Of a DNA stretch of 64,000 bases, positions 1 to 8,984 are shown piece after piece. Numbering within the stretch: the stretch's first letter is position 1; every line of letters begins with the position of its first letter. The notes below the pieces were generated by a model. That model did not search any database. It saw only the letters and a list, made by a program, of their open reading frames with translations, and was not told where the DNA came from. Source of the stretch: Frigoribacterium endophyticum (GTDB taxonomy: Bacteria > Actinomycetota > Actinomycetes > Actinomycetales > Microbacteriaceae); assembly GCF_011759585.1 (NCBI RefSeq), contig NZ_JAAOYV010000004.1:1-64000 (forward strand), written 5' to 3'. A program made the position numbers and the translations under genes.

Positions 1-37
1 AGGGGGACCTTGTGGGAGAGTAGGACACCGCCGGACT
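1..37 (+). rRNA. 5S ribosomal RNA, 3' end only
   Basis: The first bases match the conserved 3' end of actinobacterial 5S rRNA, including the GGGAGAGTAGGACACCGCCG stretch. The rest of the gene, and presumably the rRNA operon, lies upstream of the window. It is followed by a strong terminator at 67-102. The exact 3' end is uncertain by a few bases. Confidence 0.9.
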
Positions 38-66
38 TCCTTTAGTGCACAGCATGACTGGCACAC

Positions 67-102
67 CGAAAGGCCCCTCCACAGGAGGGGCCTTTCGTGT
101 TT
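67..102 (+). terminator. Intrinsic terminator of the rRNA operon
   Basis: A perfect 14-bp stem (67-80 with 84-97, arm CGAAAGGCCCCTCC) with a 3-nt loop is followed by TGTTT. It sits just after the 5S rRNA end and before gltX, so it should end rRNA transcription. Confidence 0.88.
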
Positions 103-144
103 AACGCAGGTGGCCACGGGGGCCGGCCGGTAAGATCATCACCG

Positions 145-1635
145 ATGTCTGCTCCCTTCTCCACCGCCACCGGCACTGATGTGCGCGTGCGGTTCTGCCC
201 CTCGCCCACCGGTACGCCCCACGTCGGGCTCATCCGCACCGCCCTCTTCAACTGGGCCTACGCACGCCACACCGGCGGCAAGCTCGTGTTCCGCATCGAG
301 GACACTGACGCGAGCCGCGACAGTGAGGAGAGCTACGAGCAGATCCTCGACGGTCTGCGCTGGTTGAACATCGACTGGGACGAGGGCGTCGACATCGGCG
401 GGCCCCACGCTCCGTATCGTCAGTCGTTGCGTCACGACATCTACCGTGACGTCATCGACCAGCTCCTCGAGAAGGGGCTCCTCTACGAGAGCTTCGCCAC
501 GGGCGAGGAGATCGAGGCGCGCAACGTCGAGCAGGGCCGGGACCCGAAGCAGGGCTACGACAACTTCGAGCGGGAGCTCACGGCTGACCAGCGTGCGGCC
601 TACCGCGCCGAGGGTCGCCAGCCGGCGCTGCGCCTCCGCGTGCCGGACCGCGACCTGAGCTTCGACGACCTGGTGCGGGGCGAGATCACCTTCCCCGCGG
701 GGTCGTTCTCGGACTTCGTCGTGGTGCGCCCGAACGGTGTCCCGCTCTACACGTTCGTCAACCCGCTCGACGACGCCCTGATGGGCATCACGCACGTGCT
801 CCGCGGCGAGGACCTCCTGTCGTCCACTCCTCGGCAGATCGCTCTCTACGAGGCGCTGGTCGAGCTCGGCGTGACCTCGTTCATCCCGCGCTTCGGCCAC
901 CTCCCCTACGTCATGGGCGACGGCAACAAGAAGCTGTCGAAGCGCGACCCGGAGTCGAACCTGTTCCACCACCGCGACCGGGGCTTCATCCCCGAGGGGC
1001 TGGTCAACTACCTGGCTCTGCTCGGCTGGTCGCTCACGCACGACCGTGACGTGTTCAGCATCGACGAGATGGTGGCGGCGTTCGACGTCGTCGACGTCAA
1101 CCCGAACCCGGCGCGCTTCGACCTCAAGAAGGCGGAGTCGATCAACGGCGACCACGTGCGGCTGCTCGAGCCCGAGGACTTCCGCTCCCGCTTGCTGCCG
1201 TACCTCGACGGCGTGGTCAGCGATCCTCCCACGGAGGCTGAGACGGCGATCCTCGTGCAGGCGGCGCCCCTCGTGCAGGAGCGCATGACCCTGCTCAGCG
1301 AGGCGAGGGGGATGCTGTCGTTCCTCTTCGTCGGCGACGACGAGTTCGTGCACGAGGCCGACGCGATCGCCTCGCTGCCGGACTCCGCCGATGACGTCCT
1401 CCGCGCCTCCTCGGCGGCCCTGCAGGGGCTGGAGAGCTGGACGCACCCGGAGATCCAGGAGGCGCTCAAGGGCGCGCTCGTCGACGGGCTCGGGCTCAAG
1501 CCCCGGCTCGCGTACGGGCCGCTGCGCGTGGCGCTGTCGGGTCGCAAGGTCAGCCCCCCTCTCTTCGAGTCGATGGAGATCCTCGGGCGCGAGTCGACGC
1601 TCCGCCGCATCCAGCGTCTGCTCGACCGGTCGTGA
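145..1635 (+). CDS. gltX: Glutamate--tRNA ligase
   Basis: Charges tRNA-Glu with glutamate in the cytoplasm (class I aminoacyl-tRNA synthetase). The 496-residue protein has the HIGH-type signature [10 protein letters not shown] near residue 20 and the KMSKS-type signature [11 protein letters not shown] near residue 262, and its length is normal for bacterial GluRS. The ATG at 145 was chosen because the upstream in-frame GTG at 97 lies inside the rRNA terminator. The next gene starts inside the gltX stop codon (GTGA overlap), so the two are probably co-translated. A tRNA-Gln gene lies 1 kb downstream. Whether this enzyme also charges tRNA-Gln for an amidotransferase route cannot be told from the window. 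Confidence 0.96.
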   Translation: MSAPFSTATGTDVRVRFCPSPTGTPHVGLIRTALFNWAYARHTGGKLVFRIEDTDASRDSEESYEQILDGLRWLNIDWDEGVDIGGPHAPYRQSLRHDIYRDVIDQLLEKGLLYESFATGEEIEARNVEQGRDPKQGYDNFERELTADQRAAYRAEGRQPALRLRVPDRDLSFDDLVRGEITFPAGSFSDFVVVRPNGVPLYTFVNPLDDALMGITHVLRGEDLLSSTPRQIALYEALVELGVTSFIPRFGHLPYVMGDGNKKLSKRDPESNLFHHRDRGFIPEGLVNYLALLGWSLTHDRDVFSIDEMVAAFDVVDVNPNPARFDLKKAESINGDHVRLLEPEDFRSRLLPYLDGVVSDPPTEAETAILVQAAPLVQERMTLLSEARGMLSFLFVGDDEFVHEADAIASLPDSADDVLRASSAALQGLESWTHPEIQEALKGALVDGLGLKPRLAYGPLRVALSGRKVSPPLFESMEILGRESTLRRIQRLLDRS

Positions 1636-2567
1636 GCCACGTGTACGACGTCGCCGTCGTCGGAGCCGGCCCCGCCGGGCTCAGTGCTGCCCTCAACCTC
1701 GTGCGGGCACGGCGTCGCGTGCTGCTGATCGACAGCAACCGACCGCGGAACTCCGCGACCCTGCTGTCGCACGGCTTCCTCACCCGCGACGGCATCTCGC
1801 CGCTCGAGCTGCGGAAGCTCGGCCGCGAGGAGTTCCTCGGCTACGAGGGCGCCGAGCACCGCCAAACCCTGGCCACGGCGATCCGCACCACCGAGGGCGG
1901 CTTCGAGATCGACTGCGAGTTCCGTGGAGCGGCCTCGTCGGCCACGGCGCGGGTGGTGCTGGTCTCGACGGGGCTGCACGAGACGCTGCCCGACATCGGG
2001 TCGCTCCGGGCGTTCTACGGCACCTACGTCCACAGCTGCATCGAGTGCGACGCCTGGGGCAAGCGCGACCAGCCCATCGCCGTCATCGGCGAGCACCCCG
2101 ACCTCGCCGAGCGTGCCCTCCTGCTGTCGCAGTGGAGCGACGACGTCATCGCCTTCACGCACGGAGCCGACATCGTCACCGCCGACGAGGAGACCCGGCT
2201 CGCCAGCCGGGGCATCCGGGTCGAGCGCCGCCGCGTGGCCGCGATCCAGGGCGACCGCGAGGGGATGCACGGGGTCGAGCTCGCCGACGGCGAGGTCGTC
2301 GCCCGGACGGCCGGCTTCGTGCGCCCGACGTGGTCGGGGGCGCTCGAGTACGTCGCCCCCACCGGGGCCGAGCTCGACGCCGACGGCCTGCTGGTCGTCG
2401 ACGACCACGGGCGCACGTCGGTGCAGGGCCTGTACGCGGCGGGGGAGTCCACCGCGCCCGGGCCGCAGCAGCTCATCGTCGCCGCCGGCTCGGGGGCCCG
2501 CGTCGCCGCCACCATCAACCGCGATCTCGTCGGTGGTGTCGAGCACCTCGGAGATGCTGTACAGTAG
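1632..2567 (+). CDS. Thioredoxin-reductase-like FAD/NAD(P) oxidoreductase
   Basis: A 311-residue flavoprotein of the thioredoxin reductase fold. The N-terminal FAD motif [12 protein letters not shown] is at residues 11-22 and the C-terminal FAD motif is seen as [10 protein letters not shown] redox CxxC (CIEC) sits near residues 136-139 in the expected place. The NADPH-binding glycine motif is degenerate: where thioredoxin reductases have GGGxSA this protein reads [11 protein letters not shown], so reductant specificity may differ. The GTG start overlaps the gltX stop by 4 nt (GTGA), which implies translational coupling. Partner and physiological substrate are unknown. Family assignment is firm; calling it a true thioredoxin reductase (TrxB) would be over-reaching. 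Confidence 0.85.
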   Translation: MSHVYDVAVVGAGPAGLSAALNLVRARRRVLLIDSNRPRNSATLLSHGFLTRDGISPLELRKLGREEFLGYEGAEHRQTLATAIRTTEGGFEIDCEFRGAASSATARVVLVSTGLHETLPDIGSLRAFYGTYVHSCIECDAWGKRDQPIAVIGEHPDLAERALLLSQWSDDVIAFTHGADIVTADEETRLASRGIRVERRRVAAIQGDREGMHGVELADGEVVARTAGFVRPTWSGALEYVAPTGAELDADGLLVVDDHGRTSVQGLYAAGESTAPGPQQLIVAAGSGARVAATINRDLVGGVEHLGDAVQ

Positions 2568-2622
2568 ACAATCGGTTCAGGTTCTGGGCCGACGATGCCG
2601 ACACCATCACAGGTGTTGTCAT

Positions 2623-2694
2623 TGGGGTATGGTGTAATTGGCAACACGACTGATTCTGGTTCAGTTGTTCTTGGTTCGAGTCCAGGTACCCCAG
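2623..2694 (+). tRNA. tRNA-Gln (anticodon CUG)
   Basis: The cloverleaf folds by eye. The acceptor arms are TGGGGTA and TACCCCA with discriminator G. The anticodon stem ACTGA/TCAGT encloses the loop TTCTGGT with anticodon CTG. The T arm is CTTGG TTCGAGT CCAGG. No 3' CCA is encoded, which is usual in actinobacteria. A terminator-like hairpin follows directly. Confidence 0.97.
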
Positions 2695-2700
2695 CAATGC

Positions 2701-2730
2701 ATGCCCCTTGACCTTTCGGTCCGGGGGCAT
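2701..2730 (+). terminator. Terminator-like hairpin after tRNA-Gln
   Basis: The arms ATGCCCC and GGGGCAT enclose an inner GACC/GGTC stem with a TTTC loop. It starts 7 nt after the tRNA 3' end, so it probably ends the tRNA transcript. It has no run of T. Confidence 0.6.
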
Positions 2731-2770
2731 TGCTGTTCGTGCTTGTTCGGCGGCCTGCCGGCCGCTGTCG

Positions 2771-2867
2771 GGCGAGCTTCGCCGCCCGACGCGCGGGGGC
2801 GAGCTTCGCCGCCCCCTGCTGGGGAGGGCGAGCTTCGCCGCCCGGGGGGAGGGCGAGCTTCGCCGCC
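2771..2867. repeat. Four copies of a 16-bp imperfect-palindrome repeat
   Basis: The unit GGCGAGCTTCGCCGCC occurs at 2771-2786, 2798-2813, 2827-2842 and 2852-2867, with starts 25-29 bp apart. Each unit contains a small hairpin (GGCGA/TTCGCC). The array lies between tRNA-Gln and the convergent purL gene. There is no sign of coding. Confidence 0.85.
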
Positions 2868-2900
2868 TCGGGGGACGGGCTACGACGTCCGGGGACGGGG

Positions 2901-2928
2901 GAGGGCCCCTGCGGTGGCAGGGGCCCTC
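2901..2928. terminator. Bidirectional terminator between tRNA-Gln and purL
   Basis: A perfect 12-bp stem (2901-2912 with 2917-2928, arm GAGGGCCCCTGC) with a GGTG loop lies 20 bp beyond the purL stop codon. Being symmetrical, it could serve purL on the minus strand and read-through from the tRNA side. There is no T-run, so termination strength is uncertain. Confidence 0.7.
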
Positions 2929-2947
2929 GGGTGGTGCGGGGAGCGCG

Positions 2948-5286
2948 TCAGGCGGGGATGGTCGCGCCGAAGCGCGCGGGGAGCGTGCCTCGGTGCGTGC
3001 GGCGGAGCTCGTCGATCGTCACCGTGAAGCGGTCCTGGATCTCGAGCGAGCCGGACGCACCGTCCGTCACGCCGATGCGGGCGACGGGGTAGCCGCGGCC
3101 CTCGCAGAGGCCCCGGAACTTCACGTCGTCCTCCCGCGGCACCGAGACGACGACACGGCCGGTCGACTCGCTGAAGAGCGCCGTCGCCACGTCGACGCCG
3201 TCACGCTCCATCACCTCGTCGAGCCACACGCGGGCACCGACCCCGAACCGCAGCACGGCCTCGGCCAGCGCCTGGCCCAGCCCGCCGTCGCTGAGGTCGT
3301 GCGCCGCCGCGAGCAGCGACTGGTCGGCACCGGCGGCCAGGAGGCCCGCCAGCTGCTTCTCCGCCTCGAGGTCGACCGCCGGCGGGCGACCGCCGAGGTG
3401 GTCGTGCACGACGCCGGCCCAGGCCGAGCCGTCGAGCTCGAGCTTCGTGGTGCCGAGCAGGTAGATGTTGTCGCCCTCGTCCTGCCAGCCCGACGGGACG
3501 CGCTTCGCGACGTCCTGGATGACGCCGAGCACGCCGACCACGGGCGTCGGGTGGATAGGCGCCGTTCCCGTCTGGTTGTAGAACGAGACGTTGCCGCCCG
3601 TGACCGGGATCTCGAGCTCGAGGCAGCCGTCGGCCAGGCCCTCGACGGCCTGCGAGAACTGCCACATGACCTCCGGGTCCTCCGGGCTGCCGAAGTTGAG
3701 GCAGTCGGTGACTGCGGCGGGCACCGCACCCGTGACGGCGACGTTGCGGTACGCCTCCGCGAGGGCCAGGCGCGCTCCCTGCTTGGGGTCGAGCTGGCAG
3801 TAGCGGCCGTTGGCGTCGGTGGCGATCGCGAAGCCGAGCCCCGACTCCTCATCCACCCGGACCATGCCGCCGTCGTCGGGGAAGCTCAGCGCCGTGTTGC
3901 CGAGCACGTACGTGTCGTACTGGTTGGTGACCCAGCTCTTGTCGGAGAGGTTCGGCGAGCCGAGCAGCTGGAGGAACTGCTCGCGCAGCACCGCGTTGCC
4001 CGTCGGGCGTGCGAGGGCCGACGCGCTGTCGGCCTGCAGGGCGTCGATCCAGGTCGGGTACGCCACCGGGCGCTCGTAGACCGGCCCGTCGACCGCGACC
4101 GTGCGCGGCTCGACGTTGACGATCTCCTCGCCGTGCCAGTTGATGACGAGGCGGCCCGTGTCGGTGACCTCGCCGAGCACGCTCGTCTCGACGTCCCACT
4201 TGGCCGTCACCGCGAGGAAGTCGTCGAGCTTGTCGGGGCGGACGACGGCCATCATGCGCTCCTGGCTCTCGCTCATGAGGATCTCCTCCGCCGTGAGCGA
4301 CGGGTCGCGCAGCAGGACGGAGTCGAGCTCGATGAACATGCCGCCGTCGCCGTTCGAGGCGAGCTCGGAGGTGGCGCAGCTGATGCCGGCGGCCCCGAGG
4401 TCCTGGATGCCCTCGACCAGCTCGTCGCGGAACAGCTCGAGGCAGCACTCGATGAGCACCTTCTCGGCGAACGGGTCGCCCACCTGCACCGAGGGGCGCT
4501 TGGTCGGGCCGCCGGCCGAGAACGTGTCGGAGGCCAGGATGGAGGCGCCCCCGATGCCGTCGCCGCCGGTGCGGGCCCCGAAGAGCACCACCTTGTTGCC
4601 CACGCCCTTGGCGTTCGCGAGGTGCAGGTCTTCGTGGCGGAGCACGCCCACCGCGAGGGCGTTGACCAGCGGGTTGCCCTGGTACACGGCGTCGAAGTAC
4701 GTCTCGCCGCCGATGTTGGGCAGGCCGAGGCAGTTCGCGTAGAAGCTGATGCCGCCCACGACGCCGTCGACGACGCGCGCCGTGTCGGGGGCGTCGATGT
4801 CGCCGAAGCGGAGCTGGTCCATCACGGCGACCGGGCGGGCGCCCATCGAGATGATGTCGCGGACGATGCCGCCGACGCCGGTGGCCGCGCCCTGGAAGGG
4901 CTCGATGTAGCTGGGGTGGTTGTGGGACTCGACCTTGAAGGTCACCGCCCAGCCGCCTCCGACGTCGACCACGCCCGCGTTCTCGCCCATGCCGACCATG
5001 AGGTCTTTCTTCATGGCGGGGGAGACCTTCTGGCCGAACTGGCGCAGGTAGATCTTGCTCGACTTGTAGGAGCAGTGCTCGCTCCACATGACCGAGTACA
5101 TCGCCAGCTCGCCGCTCGTGGGGCGACGGCCGAGGATCTCGCGGATCTTCGCGTACTCGTCGGCCTTGAGGCCGAGCGCCGCGTAGGGCTGCTCCTTGTC
5201 GGGCGTCGCCGCCGCGTCGGCGACCGTGTCGGGCTTGGGGCCCTCGGGGCGGACGTCGATCAGCTCGGCGTGGTCGTCGTTGATGC

Positions 5287-5290
<4 letters not shown>
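2948..5290 (-). CDS. purL: Phosphoribosylformylglycinamidine synthase subunit PurL
   Basis: The large ATP-binding subunit of FGAM synthase, fourth step of IMP synthesis. It uses ammonia delivered by PurQ with PurS as third subunit. At 780 residues it is the small PurL form that needs separate PurQ and PurS, and both genes lie just upstream. The conserved [12 protein letters not shown] segment lies near the N-terminus and [11 protein letters not shown] in the C-terminal half. The ATG at 5290 overlaps the purQ stop by 4 nt (ATGA), so purS-purQ-purL is one translationally coupled operon. It ends at the hairpin at 2901-2928. Confidence 0.97.
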
Positions 5291-5981
<691 letters not shown>

Positions 5982-5982
<1 letters not shown>

Positions 5983-6266
5983 CAGGCTGCGGGGGCCGCG
6001 TCGAGCACCGTGACGCCCACGACGTCCTCGATCACGGAGTTCGAGAGCACGTCGTCGGCGAGGCGGCGCACCTCGGCCAGGACGGCCTCGGTCACCTCGC
6101 CCTCGACGGTCAGCTCGAAGCGCTTGCCGATGCGGACGTCGGTGAACGTCGCTCCGGCCTGGTCGGGAGCGGCGGAGCCGAGACGGGCCAGGGCGCCGGC
6201 GACGGCCTTGCCCTGGGGGTCGAGCAGTTCAGCCTTGGGCATGACCTCGACGACGATGGTGGGCAC
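5982..6266 (-). CDS. purS: Phosphoribosylformylglycinamidine synthase subunit PurS
   Basis: Small (94-residue) structural subunit that bridges PurQ and PurL. The sequence begins [22 protein letters not shown], typical of PurS. The GTG at 6266 is preferred because an AGGAG ribosome-binding site lies 6 nt upstream. An in-frame TTG at 6272 is excluded because it directly abuts that site. It is the first gene of the purS-purQ-purL operon. Confidence 0.95.
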
Positions 6267-6577
6267 GATCAACTCCTGCAGAAGCGGTAGCGGATGGACG
6301 CGTCGAGTCTAGGGCAGGGGGACGCGCGGGCCCGCGGGCCCGGGGAGGCGCCCGGGCCCGCGGCGAGAGCGGCCGGGCTGGGGAGGGACCGGCGGTTGTC
6401 GGCTGTTGCCGAGGCTCCTCCCAGCGTCGTCATCGGAACGCGCCGCACCATGGACCCAGCGACAGGAACAGGGCCTCGTGATCGGGCCTCCTGTCGACAT
6501 CCGGTCGAGGGTTCCTGATCCGCCCGACACCGTAGGACGCCCGGCCGGCACCCCCCCCGACCGGCCGGGCGTCACCC
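6267..6577. other. Intergenic gap with two GC hairpins, no gene
   Basis: This 311-bp stretch separates purS from the acyltransferase gene, both on the minus strand. It holds a perfect 13-bp stem at 6332-6344/6351-6363 (arm CCGCGGGCCCGGG) about 65 bp upstream of purS and a terminator hairpin at 6536-6573. The purS promoter must lie here but no clear -35/-10 pair was picked out. Short ORFs exist but lack ribosome-binding sites and resemble nothing known. Confidence 0.6.
6536..6573 (-). terminator. Terminator of the acyltransferase gene
   Basis: A perfect 13-bp stem (6536-6548 with 6561-6573, arm GACGCCCGGCCGG) with a 12-nt loop sits 4 bp past the stop codon of the minus-strand acyltransferase gene. 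Confidence 0.72.
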
Positions 6578-7879
6578 TCACCTCGCGCGCGGCGCGAGCA
6601 GCAGGACGGCGAGCGGCAGGGCCACGGCCCCCGCGATCGCCAGCGGCAGGTCGAGCCCCCACAGCATCACCGCGAAGGTCGGCGCGACGACCAGCGCCGC
6701 GGCGACCACGACGACGCCGACGGGCGGGCTCACGGCGTCGGCCGACGAGCGCCGCGGCGGCTGCTCGAGACGCCCCGTCAGGAGCGACACCGCACAAGCC
6801 AGGCCCACCACGAGCAGTGCGACGGGCCCGCGGCTCCACCACCACGCGGCCGAGCCGGGCTCGGGCAGCGGGCCGCCGAGCGCGAGGCAGACCCCGAGCA
6901 CGGCGATCAGCAGCGGCAGGTGCCACAGGTAGATGGTCATGCCGCGGCTGCCCACGGCGAGCACGACGGCTCGGGCCGGCGTCGTCGCCATGAGCCGCTC
7001 GAGGAGCGGGCGGAGGAGCGTGAGGACGCAGATCTGGCCGACGCCGAGCACCATCAGCGGCACGGTCGGCGGGTTCAGGCCGGCGAGCATGTCGGGGGAC
7101 CACGGGCCGACCGTGGTCAGCACGGGCAGCGACAGCCAGCACGCCGCGGCGACGGCGACCAGCAGGAGGCGCGGAGCGCGCCCGAGCCAGCCGCTCGCGA
7201 CCGCGAACCCCAGCTGCTGGACGAACAGCCAGACGAAGACCAGGTTGAGCAGGCCGACGTCGGTCACGCCGCTCGACCAGCGGGCGGCGTCGACGAGGAC
7301 GGCCCCGGTCGCCAGGGCCACGAAGGTCGCCGCCGGGCGGGTCTCGTGCAGGCGCGCCATCGTCGGCACCGCCACCTGCGTGATCGCGTAGGCGGCGAGG
7401 AACCAGAGCGGCGAACCGACGCCGGTGGCCACCACGTCGAGCAGGGCGGGGTCGACGCCGAGCAGCGTCGCGACGAGCAGGGCCGCGGCGAGCACGACGA
7501 ACACGGGCACGGCGGGACGGGCGAGCCGGACCAGGCGACCGGCCACGTGCTCGGAGGCCGTGACGCCGCGACGGCGGGCGCTCGCCCACGACGTCGCGCT
7601 CGCGAAGCCGCCGAGCACGAAGAAGAGGGGCATCACCTGACCGGCCCAGGTCGACACCGCGAACCACGGCTGCTCGGTGAGCGGCTGCGTCGCGGTGACG
7701 GCGCCGTCGGCGTCGACCGCGACGCCGACCATCAGGACGTGGATGACCACGACCAGCAGCACGCAGGCCACACGGGCCAGGTCGACGACGAGGTCGCGCC
7801 CCGAGAGGTCGAGGCCCCGGGCGGCGGCCGGGTCGCCCGGGCGGCCAGCTCGCGGCCCGGCGTGCGTGGAGGCTGTCAT
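6578..7879 (-). CDS. Acyltransferase family 3 membrane protein
   Basis: A 433-residue integral membrane protein with about ten hydrophobic segments. The N-terminal pattern RDLVVDLARVACVLLVVVIHV fits the acyltransferase-3 family (OafA/WecH-like), whose key histidine lies in the first membrane helix. MPLFFVLGGFASA and YLWHLPLL are also family-like. Members move acyl groups onto cell-surface sugars or lipids; the acceptor here is unknown. The start was set at 7879 because a TACGGT -10-like box (7886-7891) ends 6 nt before this ATG and no Shine-Dalgarno is seen, suggesting a leaderless mRNA. It is a stand-alone gene with its own terminator. Confidence 0.85.
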   Translation of the reverse strand: MTASTHAGPRAGRPGDPAAARGLDLSGRDLVVDLARVACVLLVVVIHVLMVGVAVDADGAVTATQPLTEQPWFAVSTWAGQVMPLFFVLGGFASATSWASARRRGVTASEHVAGRLVRLARPAVPVFVVLAAALLVATLLGVDPALLDVVATGVGSPLWFLAAYAITQVAVPTMARLHETRPAATFVALATGAVLVDAARWSSGVTDVGLLNLVFVWLFVQQLGFAVASGWLGRAPRLLLVAVAAACWLSLPVLTTVGPWSPDMLAGLNPPTVPLMVLGVGQICVLTLLRPLLERLMATTPARAVVLAVGSRGMTIYLWHLPLLIAVLGVCLALGGPLPEPGSAAWWWSRGPVALLVVGLACAVSLLTGRLEQPPRRSSADAVSPPVGVVVVAAALVVAPTFAVMLWGLDLPLAIAGAVALPLAVLLLAPRAR

Positions 7880-7939
7880 GGTCGAACCGTAGCGACCTGT
7901 CTGCCCCGACGGGGCGTTCCTCCACAGGCGGGCTCCGAA

Positions 7940-7957
7940 GTCAGCCCCAGGGCTGAC
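7940..7957. promoter_or_regulatory. 18-bp palindrome upstream of the ribokinase-like gene
   Basis: GTCAGCCC-CA-GGGCTGAC is an 8-bp perfect inverted repeat about 50 bp upstream of the kinase start, between divergent genes. Its position fits an operator near the -35 region. The regulator is unknown. Confidence 0.4.
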
Positions 7958-8005
7958 CGCGGGGGAGGGCGTCGCCGAGCGCCTGGGGCGGTCCAGGATG
8001 GAGGC

Positions 8006-8929
8006 ATGAGCACAACCGAGCCCACAGTCGCCGTCGTCGGATCCGTCAACCTCGACCTGGTCGCCCGCGTCCGGGAGTTCCCCCGCGCCGGCGAGACCGT
8101 GCTCGGGTCGGAGTACGAGGAGGCGCCGGGCGGCAAGGGCCTCAACCAGGCCGTCGGGGCGGTGCGGCGCGGCACCACGGCCCTCGTCTCCTCCGTCGGC
8201 GACGACCCCGTCGGCGACCGCGTGGTCGCGTGGGCGGCAGGCCACGGCATCGACGTGGCCGGGGTGCACCGTTCCCCGGGGCTGACCGGCCGGGCCCTCA
8301 TCACGGTCGCTCCCGACGGGGAGAACATCATCGTGGTCGCGCCCCTCGCGAACGACGCGCTGACGCCCGAGCACGTCGCCGCCGAGCTCGACCGGACGCG
8401 GCCCGACGTCGTCCTCGCCCAGCACGAGATCAGCGAGGCCGCCCTGCGCGCCGCCGTCGAGTGGTGCCGGGCGTCGGGCGCCCGCTTCGTCTTCAACGCC
8501 AGCCCGGTGCGCAGCGTGCCGGGCGACGTGCTGGCAGCGAGCGACCCGGTGGTGGTGAACGCCGCCGAGGGGCTCGCGCTGCTGCGCGCGGCGGAGGCCG
8601 CCCGCCCGGTCGGCGAGCCGGGCTCGCGCTCGGCCGTCCGGGAGGGCGGGGCCTGGCGGCCCGCGGACGTCGCGCGTCGCCTCCTCGAGCTCAGCCCGTC
8701 CGCCGTCGTCACGGCCGGGGGCGCCGGGGCCTTCGTCGCCGACGCCGCGGGCGTCGAGCACGTCACGACCAGCACCCGCGTGGTCGCCCTCGACACGACC
8801 GGTGCGGGCGACGAGTTCGCCGGGGTGCTCGTCGCCGAGCTGGCCGGCGGGGCCTCGCTGCACGACGCCGCCCGGGCCGCGAACGACGCGGCCGGCGCAC
8901 TCGTCCAGGTGCCGCGCGAGCGGCGCTAG
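8006..8929 (+). CDS. Ribokinase-like PfkB-family carbohydrate kinase
   Basis: Phosphorylates a sugar, probably ribose or a related pentose, with ATP. The 307-residue protein has the ribokinase N-terminus VVGSVNLDLV, the PfkB signature APGGKGLNQAVGA near residues 36-48, and the C-terminal DTTGAGDEFAGVLVAEL with the catalytic Asp in GAGD. Family length is normal. The ATG at 8006 has a CAGGAT -10-like box ending 6 nt upstream, so the mRNA may be leaderless; the GGAGG directly before the ATG is too close to act as a ribosome-binding site. No transporter lies alongside, so the exact sugar cannot be inferred. Confidence 0.88.
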   Translation: MSTTEPTVAVVGSVNLDLVARVREFPRAGETVLGSEYEEAPGGKGLNQAVGAVRRGTTALVSSVGDDPVGDRVVAWAAGHGIDVAGVHRSPGLTGRALITVAPDGENIIVVAPLANDALTPEHVAAELDRTRPDVVLAQHEISEAALRAAVEWCRASGARFVFNASPVRSVPGDVLAASDPVVVNAAEGLALLRAAEAARPVGEPGSRSAVREGGAWRPADVARRLLELSPSAVVTAGGAGAFVADAAGVEHVTTSTRVVALDTTGAGDEFAGVLVAELAGGASLHDAARAANDAAGALVQVPRERR

Positions 8930-8944
8930 GCCGAGACCCGTCGA

Positions 8945-8974
8945 CCGGGGCCGGGGCAGCGGCCCCGGCCCCGG
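8945..8974. terminator. Bidirectional terminator between convergent genes
   Basis: A perfect 13-bp stem (8945-8957 with 8962-8974, arm CCGGGGCCGGGGC) with an AGCG loop sits 15 bp after the kinase stop and 10 bp before the stop of the convergent SGNH-GAF gene. Confidence 0.75.
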
Positions 8975-8984
8975 CATCCGGGGC

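Noticed and set aside
97-144. Longer gltX start at GTG 97
   Set aside because: It lies inside the rRNA terminator hairpin and adds 16 residues not expected in GluRS; ATG 145 fits the family.
6294-6518. Small gene upstream of purS
   Set aside because: It is a 74-codon frame with no ribosome-binding site and no recognisable similarity, and it overlaps the GC hairpin.
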